Shown here one piece after another: positions 27,347-36,366 of a DNA stretch of 64,000 nt; within the stretch, counting starts at the first letter, position 1; the number at the start of each line of letters is the position of its first letter. The translations under genes and the position numbers were made by a program. Source of the DNA: Bacillota bacterium (lineage in GTDB: Bacteria > Bacillota > Clostridia > Lachnospirales > Lachnospiraceae); the NCBI GenBank assembly GCA_023410575.1, contig JAEYPP010000017.1:1-64000 (forward strand). The letters run 5' to 3'. The notes under the pieces were generated by a model, which saw nothing but the letters and a program-made list of their open reading frames with translations, had not been told where the DNA came from and made no database searches.

Positions 27347-28438
27347 CTAAGGAATATAGTAAAAATTATCATCTGGCATACTTCCACCAACCGAATTTGA
27401 ATCCTGATCAAACAATACTTGAAGATAACCATTCACTTTCGCCTTCATCTCTTCACCCTGAATCATTACAATATTACATTCTGGTAAAGCCTTCATTGCA
27501 ACTGGTTTTTTCATAATTCCATACTTTTCAATTAATTCAGCGGTCGCATCTACTTCTGTATTTGCATAATTTACAGAATCTACATACTCAGCCAATAAAG
27601 CATGAACAGCATCTTTGTTCTCATTCAAAAAATCCGTATTAACAACCGTAACCGCCGTTATTAGGGAACTTCCATTGTCACTTACTGCTTCCCATTCTTT
27701 TGCAATATCAAGAGCAATTCGGACTTTTTCATTATTCATCATTACGGTTGTAACATAAGGTTGTGGTAACATTGCAATTGCATTATCAGATTCACTTAAC
27801 ATAGCTGCTATTTCGGTTGATTCTGACTTATACTCTATTGTAACGTCCTTTTCTGGATCAATTCCATATGATCTTAATAGATAGTTCAAAGTATACTCTG
27901 GTGTCGTCCCTTTTCCTGTGGAGTAGATTGTCTTTCCCTTTAAGTCTGCAACACTATGTATCGTGTCTCCTGTTTCTACAATACATAAAACACCTAACGT
28001 ATTAATACCTGCAACTTTAATTGCTCCATTGCTCTTAGCATATAAAACAGCTGCTAAATTGCAAGGTATCGATGCAACAGCATAATCTCCTTTAATAATG
28101 CCAGCAGTAATCTCATCTGCTACTCCAGCTACTGTCAAATCATAATTATTCGCTGTCTTTCCTTGTTCACTTAAGTCAATCATAGATACCAAACCCATAG
28201 AAGTTGGTCCCTTTAGACCTGCAATTGATATGGATAACTTTTCTTTGTCTACTTCTTGCGATTCTTCCTTTGTAGGTTCTTTCGTAGCCTCCTCAGTTGG
28301 TGTTATAGTCTCAGTAATTGTTTCTACTGGAGTAACTGTAACCTCACTAGATACTTTATCATTGGCCTTTGAACAACCAGCTAACGTTGCAACTCCAATC
28401 AAAAGAGCACATGCCAACATACTTATTTTTCTTTTCAT
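27347..28438 (-). CDS. ABC substrate-binding lipoprotein (NMT1/SsuA/ThiY-like)
   Basis: A 363-residue lipoprotein with the lipobox VATLAGC (Cys about 22) and a Thr/Glu-rich linker (about 30-65). It is followed by a type 2 periplasmic-binding fold: SIAGLKGPTSMGLVSMID, AGIIKGDYAVASIPCNLAA, VADLKGKTIYSTGKGTTPEY and MLPQPYVTTVM are typical of the NMT1/SsuA-like family that binds thiamine precursors, sulfonates or related small molecules. The ligand is not evident. The likely partner permease and ATPase are at 18536-19903, some 7.5 kb away. A leader with an intrinsic terminator precedes the gene. RBS is GGGAGAATTG. Confidence 0.87.
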   Translation of the reverse strand: MKRKISMLACALLIGVATLAGCSKANDKVSSEVTVTPVETITETITPTEEATKEPTKEESQEVDKEKLSISIAGLKGPTSMGLVSMIDLSEQGKTANNYDLTVAGVADEITAGIIKGDYAVASIPCNLAAVLYAKSNGAIKVAGINTLGVLCIVETGDTIHSVADLKGKTIYSTGKGTTPEYTLNYLLRSYGIDPEKDVTIEYKSESTEIAAMLSESDNAIAMLPQPYVTTVMMNNEKVRIALDIAKEWEAVSDNGSSLITAVTVVNTDFLNENKDAVHALLAEYVDSVNYANTEVDATAELIEKYGIMKKPVAMKALPECNIVMIQGEEMKAKVNGYLQVLFDQDSNSVGGSMPDDNFYYIP

Positions 28439-28490
28439 ACAATTCTCCCTTCCATATGTAATCTTGTTCCATAATCGCTGGTGTGCATAT

Positions 28491-28637
28491 AAAAAGGACT
28501 TTTGATCGTTAAAATACCCTCAAAAGTCCAATACGCTTTTCTATTATTTGTTTGTCTTTCAACTAAGAATACTCTTAAATTGTTAGATCAAATTATTTCG
28601 AAGCGCTTCTTTATCAGGTTCTTCCTTCTACATCAGC
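28491..28637 (-). promoter_or_regulatory. Attenuator-like leader of the binding-protein gene
   Basis: Between the promoter and the gene a roughly 145-nt leader ends with an intrinsic terminator. Its arms are GGACTTTTGA and TCAAAAGTCC (28496-28505 and 28520-28529), followed by TTTTT on the minus strand, about 50 nt before the ATG. A GAAGCGCTTC palindrome lies upstream in the leader. I do not recognise a known riboswitch. A GCTGA ... GAACCTGAT ... AGCG string recalls pieces of the TPP aptamer, but the stems are not complete. It could be a novel or degenerate metabolite-sensing leader. Confidence 0.55.
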
Positions 28638-28643
28638 AATTCC

Positions 28644-28672
28644 ATTATATAGCATTATATTTCTAAAGTCAA
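28644..28672 (-). promoter_or_regulatory. Promoter of the binding-protein gene
   Basis: Minus-strand TTGACT, 17 nt, perfect TATAAT. It is one of the strongest sigma-A-like promoters in the window. Confidence 0.8.
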
Positions 28673-28756
28673 AATAAAATAATATTACTTTACTTTGTCT
28701 TCGTAACATTTTAGGTAATACTCGCCTGCTTAATATAAACAGTATCTGAATGCTCA

Positions 28757-29287
28757 TCAAATTTTCCGACTACGATTGTTATACTTATCTGTATACCACT
28801 TTGGTATGTAAATCTGAAAATCGTCATAGTCATTAAATGCCACACGACACCGCTCTACCATTCCATCAATTTCTTCTTGTCCGAATTTCTCTGCCCACTT
28901 TATAGAATATAAAGAAGCGTGAGCAACATAAACTGCTAGTGTAATCCAAAAATCCTCTGGAATCTGGTCATCAAAGTAAGCATCTATCTGTCCAATACAA
29001 TACGGAATGCTATATTCAATTCCAAAACTTTCGAGTTTATAGAATTCTTCATAAGGGTCTCCGATTTCCCAACGATTAAAATCAATCACTCCAATTGAAC
29101 CCTCGTTTGTATAAATAAGATTTCCTGGATGATAATCCCCGTGCATATATACAGGGTTCTGTTTCCAAATTAGGTCAATGTTTTTCTTTACATAGTTAAT
29201 TGCAATCTCATCTCCTACAATTCGAACTTGTGACTCCTCATAGCGAGATAATGTTTTGCATAAGGATATAATGAAAAAAAGAGATAG
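28757..29287 (-). pseudogene. Truncated aminoglycoside phosphotransferase-like gene
   Basis: Only the C-terminal half of an APH/choline-kinase-fold protein is left. The catalytic segment PVYMHGDYHPGNL and the metal-binding IGVIDFNRWEIGDPYEEFYK are intact, but the N-terminal lobe that binds ATP is missing. The frame is open for 47 codons upstream of the first ATG, back to a TGA inside the terminator of the two-component system. That upstream part still reads as APH-like sequence (for example NYVKKNIDLIWKQNPVY). Full family members have about 260-300 residues; here at most 176. No RBS precedes the internal ATG. It is probably a relic left by a deletion. Confidence 0.75.
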
Positions 29288-29305
29288 TCACATATAAACT
29301 ATCCC
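29274..29305 (-). terminator. Terminator of the two-component operon
   Basis: GATAGT (29283-29288) pairs with ACTATC (29298-29303), then a minus-strand run of seven Ts. It overlaps the 5' edge of the APH remnant, which suggests that the deletion junction is here. Confidence 0.75.
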
Positions 29306-29328
29306 TTTTATAATATTTACCGTTATTC

Positions 29329-30018
29329 TTACACCTTAAAACGGTATCCGACACCCCATATTGTTTCAATATATTGAGGTTTGGAAGTGTTCGCTTCAAT
29401 TTTTTCACGAATTTTCTTTATATGCACTGTAACCGTAGCAATATCTCCGATCGACTCCATATCCCATATTTCTTGGAATAATTGTTCTTTCGTGTATACA
29501 TGATTCGGATTCTGCGCCAAAAAAGTTAATAAGTCAAATTCTTTCGTTGTAAATGATTTTTCTTCTCCGTTAATATAGACTCTTCTAGCTGTCTTATCAA
29601 TTTTTATACCACGAATCTCAATAATCTCATTTTCTTTCATACCACTTCCAAGCAATCTATCATAACGGGCCAAATGTGCTTTCACACGCGCAACTAATTC
29701 ACTAGGACTGAATGGTTTTGTCATATAGTCATCTGCACCTAAGCCTAAACCTCGAATTTTATCAATATCATCTTTTTTTGCAGAAACCATGATGATTGGA
29801 ATATTCTTTTCTTCTCGTACTTGCCTACAAATCTCAAAACCATCTACCTTTGGTAACATTAAATCCAAAATAATTAATTTAAATTCACCAGATAGTGCTC
29901 GTTCTAATCCTTTATCACCTGTATTCTCAATTGTAACATCAAACCCTGATAGCTCTAAATAGTCCTTTTCTAACTCAGCAATTGCTTGTTCATCTTCAAC
30001 AATCAATATCTTGTCCAT
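29329..30018 (-). CDS. OmpR/PhoB-family response regulator
   Basis: A 229-residue response regulator. The receiver domain has acidic residues at VEDE, phospho-acceptor Asp52 (LDLMLP) and Lys101 (DYMTKPF). The C-terminal winged helix (about 130-229) ends WGVGYRFKV, as in OmpR/PhoB proteins. The ATG follows AGGAGGG; the frame opens ten codons earlier inside the kinase-RR junction. It follows the kinase by 13 nt, so they are one operon. Target genes cannot be read from the sequence; no transporter or resistance gene is beside it apart from the APH remnant. Confidence 0.95.
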   Translation of the reverse strand: MDKILIVEDEQAIAELEKDYLELSGFDVTIENTGDKGLERALSGEFKLIILDLMLPKVDGFEICRQVREEKNIPIIMVSAKKDDIDKIRGLGLGADDYMTKPFSPSELVARVKAHLARYDRLLGSGMKENEIIEIRGIKIDKTARRVYINGEEKSFTTKEFDLLTFLAQNPNHVYTKEQLFQEIWDMESIGDIATVTVHIKKIREKIEANTSKPQYIETIWGVGYRFKV

Positions 30019-30031
30019 GCATTTCCCTCCT

Positions 30032-31573
30032 TTAATCCTTAACTTCAAGAATAAGTTCTTTTTTCACCTTAGAAAATTTCTTTTCTTCCATTGCCTCTTT
30101 CGTCCACTTCATAACTGTAAAGTTAATTGTTGTTCCAATTCCAACTTCACTAACTGCCCAAATACTTCCACCATGCTCTTCGATAATCTTGCGTACAATC
30201 GCAAGTCCTAAGCCACTTCCTCCCTTTTGAGAGTTACGTGACATATCTGCTCGATAGAATCTTTCAAAAATATTTGGTAAATCTCTTTCCGCAATTCCAG
30301 CCCCATTGTCTTCAATTTCAATTTGAATGAAGTCGCCTTGTTCCTTTACACAAACTTTAATAGTTCCTTCTTCCTTGTCCATATATTTTTCAGAATTATT
30401 AATAATATTATGAATTACTTTCTTCATTTGTTCTGTATCAATAATCATTTTACACTTTGTATTTACCTGACACTCATAAGTCAGTTTAATATGTTTAACT
30501 TCCATCTCAAATGTAAGTTCATCAATGCAATCATCGAAATATTCATTTACCTCAATTATTCTAAAATTATATGGTAACGAGTTGTTGTCTATTCTCGCAT
30601 ACATTGACAGTTCATCTACTAATGCTGTCATATCATTTGCTTTATTATAAATTGTTTTAATATACCGGTCAATTTTTTCAGGACTATCTGCAACTCCATC
30701 AATTATCCCTTCTGCATATCCTTTAATTGTAGTTAATGGAGTCTTTAAATCATGAGATATATTACTAAGAAGTTCTCTTGAATTCGTTTCATACTGCATC
30801 TTCACCTCAATTAATTCCTTAAGATGAATTCTCATTTCCTCAAAATCATCACATAGTTCTCCAATTTCATCGTAAGTATTCATATGAATTGAATAGTCAA
30901 GATTTCCTTCCTTCATCTCCCTCGTTGCTCTTTTTAGTACATTTAAAGGATAAATAATTCCACGATAGAGCCATAAGATAAGAATCACTGCTGTTGTAAT
31001 AATGATAAGTACAAAGGCAACTACTGCCTGTAATGCCACTGCTTTTATTTGTGGAACAATCGTATCAACGTCTGTAAGCACATATACTGTTCCCAAGGAG
31101 CCATCTCTACATATGAAATCCTGTTGTTTTACAAGGATCGGATTTTCTCCTCCAATATAGACTCCCCCATCAACCTCTGTTGTATAAAAACGATTTGAGG
31201 ATATGTTTTCTCTAATTTCATTGAATGCTACATGGTTTCCTTCGTAAATAAAGGTATCTCCTTTCTTTACAACGAGAAAAGAATACTTATCCTTTAGTTC
31301 CTCATTTAATCTATCAATACAATCCAAATCCTCTAGCACTTCAGGACGTGTCATCGCATAAAACTTAATGCGATTAAATACATCTCTTGTTACTCTGTTT
31401 AATATCAGAAGAGGATTCGTAATTGCTTGAACAGTATTAAATTCAACTTGATATGTCTCACGAATAGAGTTCAATTGATACTGAACAATCACTTTACCAA
31501 TCATTGCAACTAAAATAATTGGTAACACGATAATGATTAAAAAAGACATCTTGAGTCGATTTTTTATACTCAT
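30032..31573 (-). CDS. Sensor histidine kinase
   Basis: A 513-residue membrane kinase partnered with the response regulator downstream. Membrane segments lie at about 10-29 and 180-204 and enclose a roughly 150-residue extracellular sensor domain. A HAMP linker follows, then HisKA with the phospho-acceptor His274 in NISHDLKTPLTT, then the ATPase with the N box (HNIINNSEKY), G1 (DNGAGI), F box (FERFYRAD) and G2 (GGSGLGLAIV). The ATG after GGAGA was chosen over one eight codons upstream. The signal sensed is unknown. Confidence 0.95.
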   Translation of the reverse strand: MSIKNRLKMSFLIIIVLPIILVAMIGKVIVQYQLNSIRETYQVEFNTVQAITNPLLILNRVTRDVFNRIKFYAMTRPEVLEDLDCIDRLNEELKDKYSFLVVKKGDTFIYEGNHVAFNEIRENISSNRFYTTEVDGGVYIGGENPILVKQQDFICRDGSLGTVYVLTDVDTIVPQIKAVALQAVVAFVLIIITTAVILILWLYRGIIYPLNVLKRATREMKEGNLDYSIHMNTYDEIGELCDDFEEMRIHLKELIEVKMQYETNSRELLSNISHDLKTPLTTIKGYAEGIIDGVADSPEKIDRYIKTIYNKANDMTALVDELSMYARIDNNSLPYNFRIIEVNEYFDDCIDELTFEMEVKHIKLTYECQVNTKCKMIIDTEQMKKVIHNIINNSEKYMDKEEGTIKVCVKEQGDFIQIEIEDNGAGIAERDLPNIFERFYRADMSRNSQKGGSGLGLAIVRKIIEEHGGSIWAVSEVGIGTTINFTVMKWTKEAMEEKKFSKVKKELILEVKD

Positions 31574-31710
31574 TTTACTTCTCCATTTCCAATTCACCTA
31601 AAGAAATCCACTTTACTTATTTAAATATTATATCATATTGTTTTAACACTTACACATAAAGTCCGTATGAAGTTCGTAAAACAATTATAAACTTCTTACT
31701 CATGTTCTTG

Positions 31711-31795
31711 TTTTGCGCCGTAGCGTAGTGCGCATCCTGCGGAGCTTTTTTGCATACTAGGAAATTCAAAAAATTTCCTAGTATATGTAAAAAAG
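31711..31795. repeat. Intergenic repeat copy C (3' half)
   Basis: Shares with the copy at 52966-53094 the block TAGCG..TG.G.ATCCT.CGGAGC and a following hairpin whose core is TAGGAAATTCA. Here the hairpin arms (CATACTAGGAAATT paired with AATTTCCTAGTATATG) continue into flanking GCTTTTTT and AAAAAAGC. The 5' half of the element is absent. It abuts the metK terminator; its A-run forms that terminator's T-run on the minus strand. Confidence 0.75.
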
Positions 31796-31824
31796 CAAGT
31801 ACATACAAAATTAGTAGTACTTGC
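31789..31824 (-). terminator. metK terminator
   Basis: GCAAGTAC (31795-31802) pairs with GTACTTGC (31817-31824) and is followed on the minus strand by TTTTTT. It starts 10 nt after the metK stop. Confidence 0.85.
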
Positions 31825-31833
31825 CTTTCTCTT

Positions 31834-33024
31834 TTATATATATTTTTTTAGTGTTTCCACTTTATCAAGTGATTCCCAAGGGACATTGATATCGTTGCGA
31901 CCAAAATGTCCATATGCTGCTGTCTGTTTGTAAATCGGTCTTCTTAAATCTAACATCTTGATAATACCAGCTGGACGTAGATCAAAATTATTACGAATAA
32001 TTTCAGTTAATTCTTCATTACTAATCTTACCTGTTCCAAAAGTATCAACCATAATAGATGTTGGGTGTGCAACACCAATAGCATACGACAACTGAATTTC
32101 ACATTTATCAGCTAATCCAGCTGCCACAATATTCTTGGCAACATATCTTGCTGCATAAGCCGCAGAACGATCAACCTTAGTACAATCCTTACCTGAGAAA
32201 GCACCACCACCATGACGTGCATATCCACCATAGGTATCAACAATAATTTTTCTTCCTGTTAATCCGCTATCTCCATTTGGACCGCCGATTACAAATCGAC
32301 CAGTTGGATTAATGAAGTACTTTGTATTTTCGTCGATCATATCCTTTGGTAAAACTGGCTCAAATACATATTTTTTTATATCTTCATGAATTTGCTCCTG
32401 TGTTACATCAGGGTCATGCTGAGTAGATAATACAACCGCATTAATATGAACTGGTTTGCCGTTTTCATCATATTCAACTGTTACTTGAGATTTTCCATCT
32501 GGACGAAGATAATTTAACGTACCATCTTTTCTAACTTTTGATAACTGTCTAGTTAAACGGTGAGCTAAAGAAATTGGATATGGCATATACTCTTCTGTTT
32601 CGTTTGTAGCGTAACCAAACATCATTCCCTGATCGCCAGCGCCAATCGCATCAATATCTTCATCGCTCATTTTATTTTCTTTTGCCTCGAGTGCCTTATC
32701 AACACCCATAGCAATATCTTTTGATTGCTCATCTAGTGCTACAATAACACCACATGTATCAGCATCAAAACCGTACTTTGCGCGATCATATCCAATTTCA
32801 CGGATAGTGTCACGTACAATCTTTTGGATATCAACATAGCCTGCAGTAGTAATTTCACCCATCACTAAAACTAGACCTGTTGTAATTGCCGTTTCACAAG
32901 CAACACGACTCATTGGATCTTGTGCTAACATAGCATCAAGAACAGCATCTGAAATCTGGTCACAGATTTTATCTGGATGGCCTTCCGTAACAGATTCAGA
33001 TGTGAATAATAATTTGTTATTCAT
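31834..33024 (-). CDS. metK: S-adenosylmethionine synthetase
   Basis: Makes S-adenosylmethionine from methionine and ATP. The 396-residue protein is full length and has the family signatures GHPDKICDQISDAVLD, GAGDQGMMFGYA and the P-loop-like GGGAFSGKDCTKVDRSAAY. RBS is AAAGGAGA. It is monocistronic with its own terminator and lies behind a SAM-I riboswitch, so SAM would repress it by feedback. Confidence 0.98.
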   Translation of the reverse strand: MNNKLLFTSESVTEGHPDKICDQISDAVLDAMLAQDPMSRVACETAITTGLVLVMGEITTAGYVDIQKIVRDTIREIGYDRAKYGFDADTCGVIVALDEQSKDIAMGVDKALEAKENKMSDEDIDAIGAGDQGMMFGYATNETEEYMPYPISLAHRLTRQLSKVRKDGTLNYLRPDGKSQVTVEYDENGKPVHINAVVLSTQHDPDVTQEQIHEDIKKYVFEPVLPKDMIDENTKYFINPTGRFVIGGPNGDSGLTGRKIIVDTYGGYARHGGGAFSGKDCTKVDRSAAYAARYVAKNIVAAGLADKCEIQLSYAIGVAHPTSIMVDTFGTGKISNEELTEIIRNNFDLRPAGIIKMLDLRRPIYKQTAAYGHFGRNDINVPWESLDKVETLKKYI

Positions 33025-33044
33025 ATTGTCTCCTTTCGGGTAAC

Positions 33045-33184
33045 AAAAAAGTCCGCATAAGCGGACTTGATTTATAGAACCAAATCCTCTTATTGTTCGA
33101 TTGCTCGCTCAACTTAGCACCTTCCACTTAAGGGGGTTGCCGTGACTTCACTGAGTCTTTACTCTCCGTCACTCTAAATAAGAG
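33045..33184 (-). promoter_or_regulatory. SAM-I (S-box) riboswitch of metK
   Basis: The minus-strand leader has P1 arms CTCTTATT and AATAAGAG (33087-33094 and 33177-33184), the conserved GGAGAGTAAAGACTC, GTCACGGCAACC and AAGGTGCTAA blocks, and a terminator GTCCGCATAAGCGGAC (33051-33066) with a T-run. The layout is that of a class I SAM aptamer acting through transcription termination. Confidence 0.92.
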
Positions 33185-33190
33185 AAATTA

Positions 33191-33219
33191 TTTATGAACT
33201 TATCGTACTTTTTTGTCAA
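33191..33219 (-). promoter_or_regulatory. Candidate metK promoter
   Basis: Minus-strand TTGACA (33214-33219), 17 nt, CATAAA (33191-33196), just upstream of the S-box. The -10 is weak. Confidence 0.55.
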
Positions 33220-33308
33220 AAATTAGTTGTTTAACTCTCTAAAATCATATCGAAGAATATATAAAAAGTCAAGTGAATTTTCCTTCCAAAATAAGTAACT
33301 TGTTGAAT

Positions 33309-33503
33309 CTATGCTATCGTAGCTGTAAAGCCTATATCGTCTAGCTCTTCAATTACACGGTTAACCTCATTCTGTGATCCATCGATTGTAACTGTCTTAT
33401 CGTCCAAAGAGATTGTATGTTTTATAGATAAATTCTCTAATAAAGTATTAATTCTCTGTACACAATGATTACAACTCATCTCTTTGATATTTAATACTGT
33501 CAT
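33309..33503 (-). CDS. copZ: Copper chaperone (HMA domain)
   Basis: A 64-residue single heavy-metal-associated domain. The metal-binding pair is Cys11 and Cys14 in MSCNHC. It would bind Cu(I) in the cytoplasm and pass it to the P-type ATPase. It is the last gene of copA-csoR-copZ, 15 nt after csoR, RBS AAAGGGGAA. Operon context makes copper far more likely than another metal. Confidence 0.9.
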   Translation of the reverse strand: MTVLNIKEMSCNHCVQRINTLLENLSIKHTISLDDKTVTIDGSQNEVNRVIEELDDIGFTATIA

Positions 33504-33518
33504 GATAATTCCCCTTTC

Positions 33519-33821
33519 CTATTTCATTATTTTTTGTAGAGTTTTTAATAACTCATCAATTACTTCTTCGTTGCCACTCCTAATATCGTCAACAACACAA
33601 GTCTTAATATGATTCGAAAGTAGTACCTTATTAAAACTATTTAGTGCTGACTGGATTGCCATGACCTGCGTTAAAATATCTACACAGTAATATTCTTCTT
33701 CAACCATTCGCTTTACTCCTCGAATTTGGCCTTCCATTCGGTTTAGACGATTCATTAAATCCTTATACTCCTTTTCATTTCGATGCTTATGCTTCGCACA
33801 TTCACAACTCATCTCCTCCAT
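33519..33821 (-). CDS. csoR: CsoR-family copper-sensing repressor
   Basis: A 100-residue all-helical repressor of the CsoR/RcnR family (formerly DUF156). The Cu(I) ligand triad is present: Cys46 (EEEYYCVDIL), His71 and Cys75 (SNHIKTCV). The N-terminus adds CxC and a His-rich segment (CECAKHKHR), which is unusual and may modify metal binding. Start ATG follows AGGGGG. The gene is 12 nt after copA. Its likely operator is the ATACCC-N5-GGGTAT-type palindrome upstream of copA. Confidence 0.93.
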   Translation of the reverse strand: MEEMSCECAKHKHRNEKEYKDLMNRLNRMEGQIRGVKRMVEEEYYCVDILTQVMAIQSALNSFNKVLLSNHIKTCVVDDIRSGNEEVIDELLKTLQKIMK

Positions 33822-33833
33822 GTCAATACCCCC

Positions 33834-36092
33834 TTAATCTAAACGTTGATAACGTAAGCGTAATGCATTACTCACTACGCAGACCGAACTAAGTGACATT
33901 GTGAGTCCCCCAATCATAGGGCTTAACAGAATCCCCAAAAACGGATATAATACTCCTGCTGCAATCGGTATTCCAATTAAGTTATATATAAATGCCCAAA
34001 ACAAATTCTGTTTTATATTACGAATTGTAAGGTGACTTAATCGAATAGAACGATAAACATCCATCAAATCAGAACGCATTAGAACTAGATCAGCAGAATC
34101 AATCGCTATATCGCTTCCACTACCAATTGCTATACCAACGTCTGCTTGAATTAGGGATGGAGCATCATTGATTCCATCTCCAACCATGCAAACCTTTTTG
34201 CCCTCTGCTTGTAATTGCTTGACTATGTTCGCCTTATCGTGAGGCAAGACTTCAGCAATCACCTCATCCACATCCGCTTGCTCACCTATATATTTTGCAG
34301 CTAAGCGATTATCCCCAGTTAACATATATACTTTTAATCCAAATGATTTAAGCTTATGAATTGCTGCGGTACTTGTTTTCTTAATTGTATCTGCAATGCC
34401 AATAATTCCAGAAAACTTCCCATCTATTAAAACGAATATTGGTGTTTGACCTTTACTTGCCATACCATCTGCAATTTCTTGATGATCTCCTATGTCAATC
34501 TGCATTTTCTGACACATCTTTGCATTTCCGACCCACACACTTTGATTGGTCTCTTTTATCGTTGCCTGAACACCCATCCCTGATTCATTAACAAAGTCTG
34601 TTATAGAATAATGGTAGGCTTGCTTGCTGTTATTGTATGCTGAAACGATTGCCTTAGCAAGAGGATGTTCACTGCCTTGCTCAACGCTGGCAACAATTGC
34701 TAATAACTGTTCTTTGTCATAACTCCTACTAAACACTTCAACTACTTCGGGTTTTCCCTCTGTAATTGTACCCGTTTTATCTAGTACTACGGTATCCACT
34801 GTATGGGTAATCTCTAATGCTTCGCCACTTTTAATTAGAATACCGTGACTTGCTCCAAGCCCTGTACCTACCATGATAGCAGTTGGTGTCGCTAAACCAA
34901 GAGCACACGGACAAGCAATAACTAAAACTGAGACAAAAATCGTTAATCCAAAAGTAAAGGTTTGCCCCAATAATAGCCAGATAACTGCAGTAATAACTGC
35001 AATGCCCATTACAACTGGCACAAATACTCCTGCCACTTTATCTGCCACTTTTGAAATTGGTGCTTTCTTTCCTTGCGCTTCTTCCATAAGACGAACTATT
35101 TTAGACAGTGTTGTATCTTCTCCAACGCTCGTCACCTGTATTAGAAGCATTCCATCTTGATTCTGGCTTCCCCCAATTACCTTATCATTTACCTCTTTTT
35201 CAATTGGCAGACTTTCTCCTGTCAACATAGATTCATCAACACTACTATTTCCTCTTACAACAATGCCATCGATTGGAATTCTCATGCCTGCTTTTACGAT
35301 AACAGTATCTCCAATTATAAGTTCACTAACCTTGACTTCATATTCTTTCTCATCTTTTAAAAGAATGGCTTTATCTGGTGCTAATTCCATCATTCCTTTA
35401 ATTGCTTTTGTCGTCTTTTCTTTGCTTCGACTTTCCAAAAACTTTCCGAGCATTACAAGTGTTACTACAACTGCTGCTGACTCATAGTAAAGATTTTCAA
35501 CCATAGAATGTTCCTTCGGTATCTGAAGCGTCATAATTAAGCTATAGATAAATGCTGCACTCGTTCCAACTGCCACTAATGAGTCCATATTAGGATTTCC
35601 TTTAAGTAATGTCGTAAATCCATTAATGTAAAATTTACGACCACTAATTAGAATAGGTATCGTAAGAATGAATTGTAGAATTGCATAATTAAATGCAGAA
35701 GAATGCATACTCAAAAAATCTGGAAGTGGCATCGGCCAAGGTACCATGTGTCCCATCGAAACATAGAGTAAGGGTATTGTAAAAAGGATTGCTATTATCA
35801 ATCGATTCTTTTGGCTCTTATAGCTTTTCTTGTCCTTCTTCTCCCTCTCGGTTATCGCTTCTTGTGAATGTTCCTTTTCGGCTACAAAAGGTTCAATTCC
35901 AAAACCAGTCTTTTGTACCTTCTCCATGATTTGTTGTGAAGTAACTTGCTTTTCATCATACTCTATTGTTAAACGTCCCATCGTTAAATTAACATTACTA
36001 ACTAATACTCCAGGAAGTTTTTGTGTCGCTCTCTCGACTGCACTACTGCATGCAGCGCAAGACATACCGGTAATATTATATATCTCTTTCAT
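33834..36092 (-). CDS. copA: Copper-exporting P1B-type ATPase
   Basis: Pumps Cu(I) out of the cytoplasm. The 752-residue protein has one N-terminal HMA domain (GMSCAAC, Cys12 and Cys15), TGES actuator motif, the transmembrane CPC (394-396), the phosphorylation site DKTGT (Asp438), SEHPLA and GDGINDAP. About eight membrane segments are visible. Homologues often carry two HMA domains; here there is one, plus the separate CopZ. It is first in the operon with csoR and copZ, behind a promoter overlapped by a CsoR-type operator. RBS is AAGGTGGAG. Confidence 0.96.
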   Translation of the reverse strand: MKEIYNITGMSCAACSSAVERATQKLPGVLVSNVNLTMGRLTIEYDEKQVTSQQIMEKVQKTGFGIEPFVAEKEHSQEAITEREKKDKKSYKSQKNRLIIAILFTIPLLYVSMGHMVPWPMPLPDFLSMHSSAFNYAILQFILTIPILISGRKFYINGFTTLLKGNPNMDSLVAVGTSAAFIYSLIMTLQIPKEHSMVENLYYESAAVVVTLVMLGKFLESRSKEKTTKAIKGMMELAPDKAILLKDEKEYEVKVSELIIGDTVIVKAGMRIPIDGIVVRGNSSVDESMLTGESLPIEKEVNDKVIGGSQNQDGMLLIQVTSVGEDTTLSKIVRLMEEAQGKKAPISKVADKVAGVFVPVVMGIAVITAVIWLLLGQTFTFGLTIFVSVLVIACPCALGLATPTAIMVGTGLGASHGILIKSGEALEITHTVDTVVLDKTGTITEGKPEVVEVFSRSYDKEQLLAIVASVEQGSEHPLAKAIVSAYNNSKQAYHYSITDFVNESGMGVQATIKETNQSVWVGNAKMCQKMQIDIGDHQEIADGMASKGQTPIFVLIDGKFSGIIGIADTIKKTSTAAIHKLKSFGLKVYMLTGDNRLAAKYIGEQADVDEVIAEVLPHDKANIVKQLQAEGKKVCMVGDGINDAPSLIQADVGIAIGSGSDIAIDSADLVLMRSDLMDVYRSIRLSHLTIRNIKQNLFWAFIYNLIGIPIAAGVLYPFLGILLSPMIGGLTMSLSSVCVVSNALRLRYQRLD

Positions 36093-36147
36093 ATCTCCAC
36101 CTTAACTGCACTGTTTTCTACAGTTATACGTCTCCTTTCTCTCTTTT

Positions 36148-36200
36148 CATATACCCATAGGGGGTATATGAACTATATCAATAATCTTATTATTTGTCAA
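36148..36200 (-). promoter_or_regulatory. copA promoter with CsoR-type operator
   Basis: Minus-strand TTGACA (36195-36200), 17 nt, TATAGT (36172-36177). Immediately downstream, CATATACCC and GGGTATATG (36148-36156 and 36162-36170) make a perfect 9-bp inverted repeat with a 5-nt spacer, matching known CsoR sites. Repressor bound here would block the start site. Confidence 0.85.
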
Positions 36201-36366
36201 GTATCATTATTGACTTAATGGTAATTAATTCTTATAATGTAAATATATTTAAATCAACAAAATGTGCTAAGAATATGGTTATTTCACACTAATTCGACTA
36301 GCAATATGTGCTTATTTGGAAGATTCTTGTTTTTACCACTATGTTTCGTTCGTCAAAGGAGAATAT

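Noticed and set aside
28491..28637. TPP riboswitch call for the binding-protein leader
   Set aside because: Only short strings match. The P1 arms and the complete pyrophosphate-binding segment are not present, so it is reported as an unidentified leader.
31753..31795. Hairpins of repeat copies A and C as terminators
   Set aside because: The hairpins are flanked by an A-run on the plus strand and lack a clear T-run at the right side. The separate terminators next to them explain the ends of metK and the SRP RNA.
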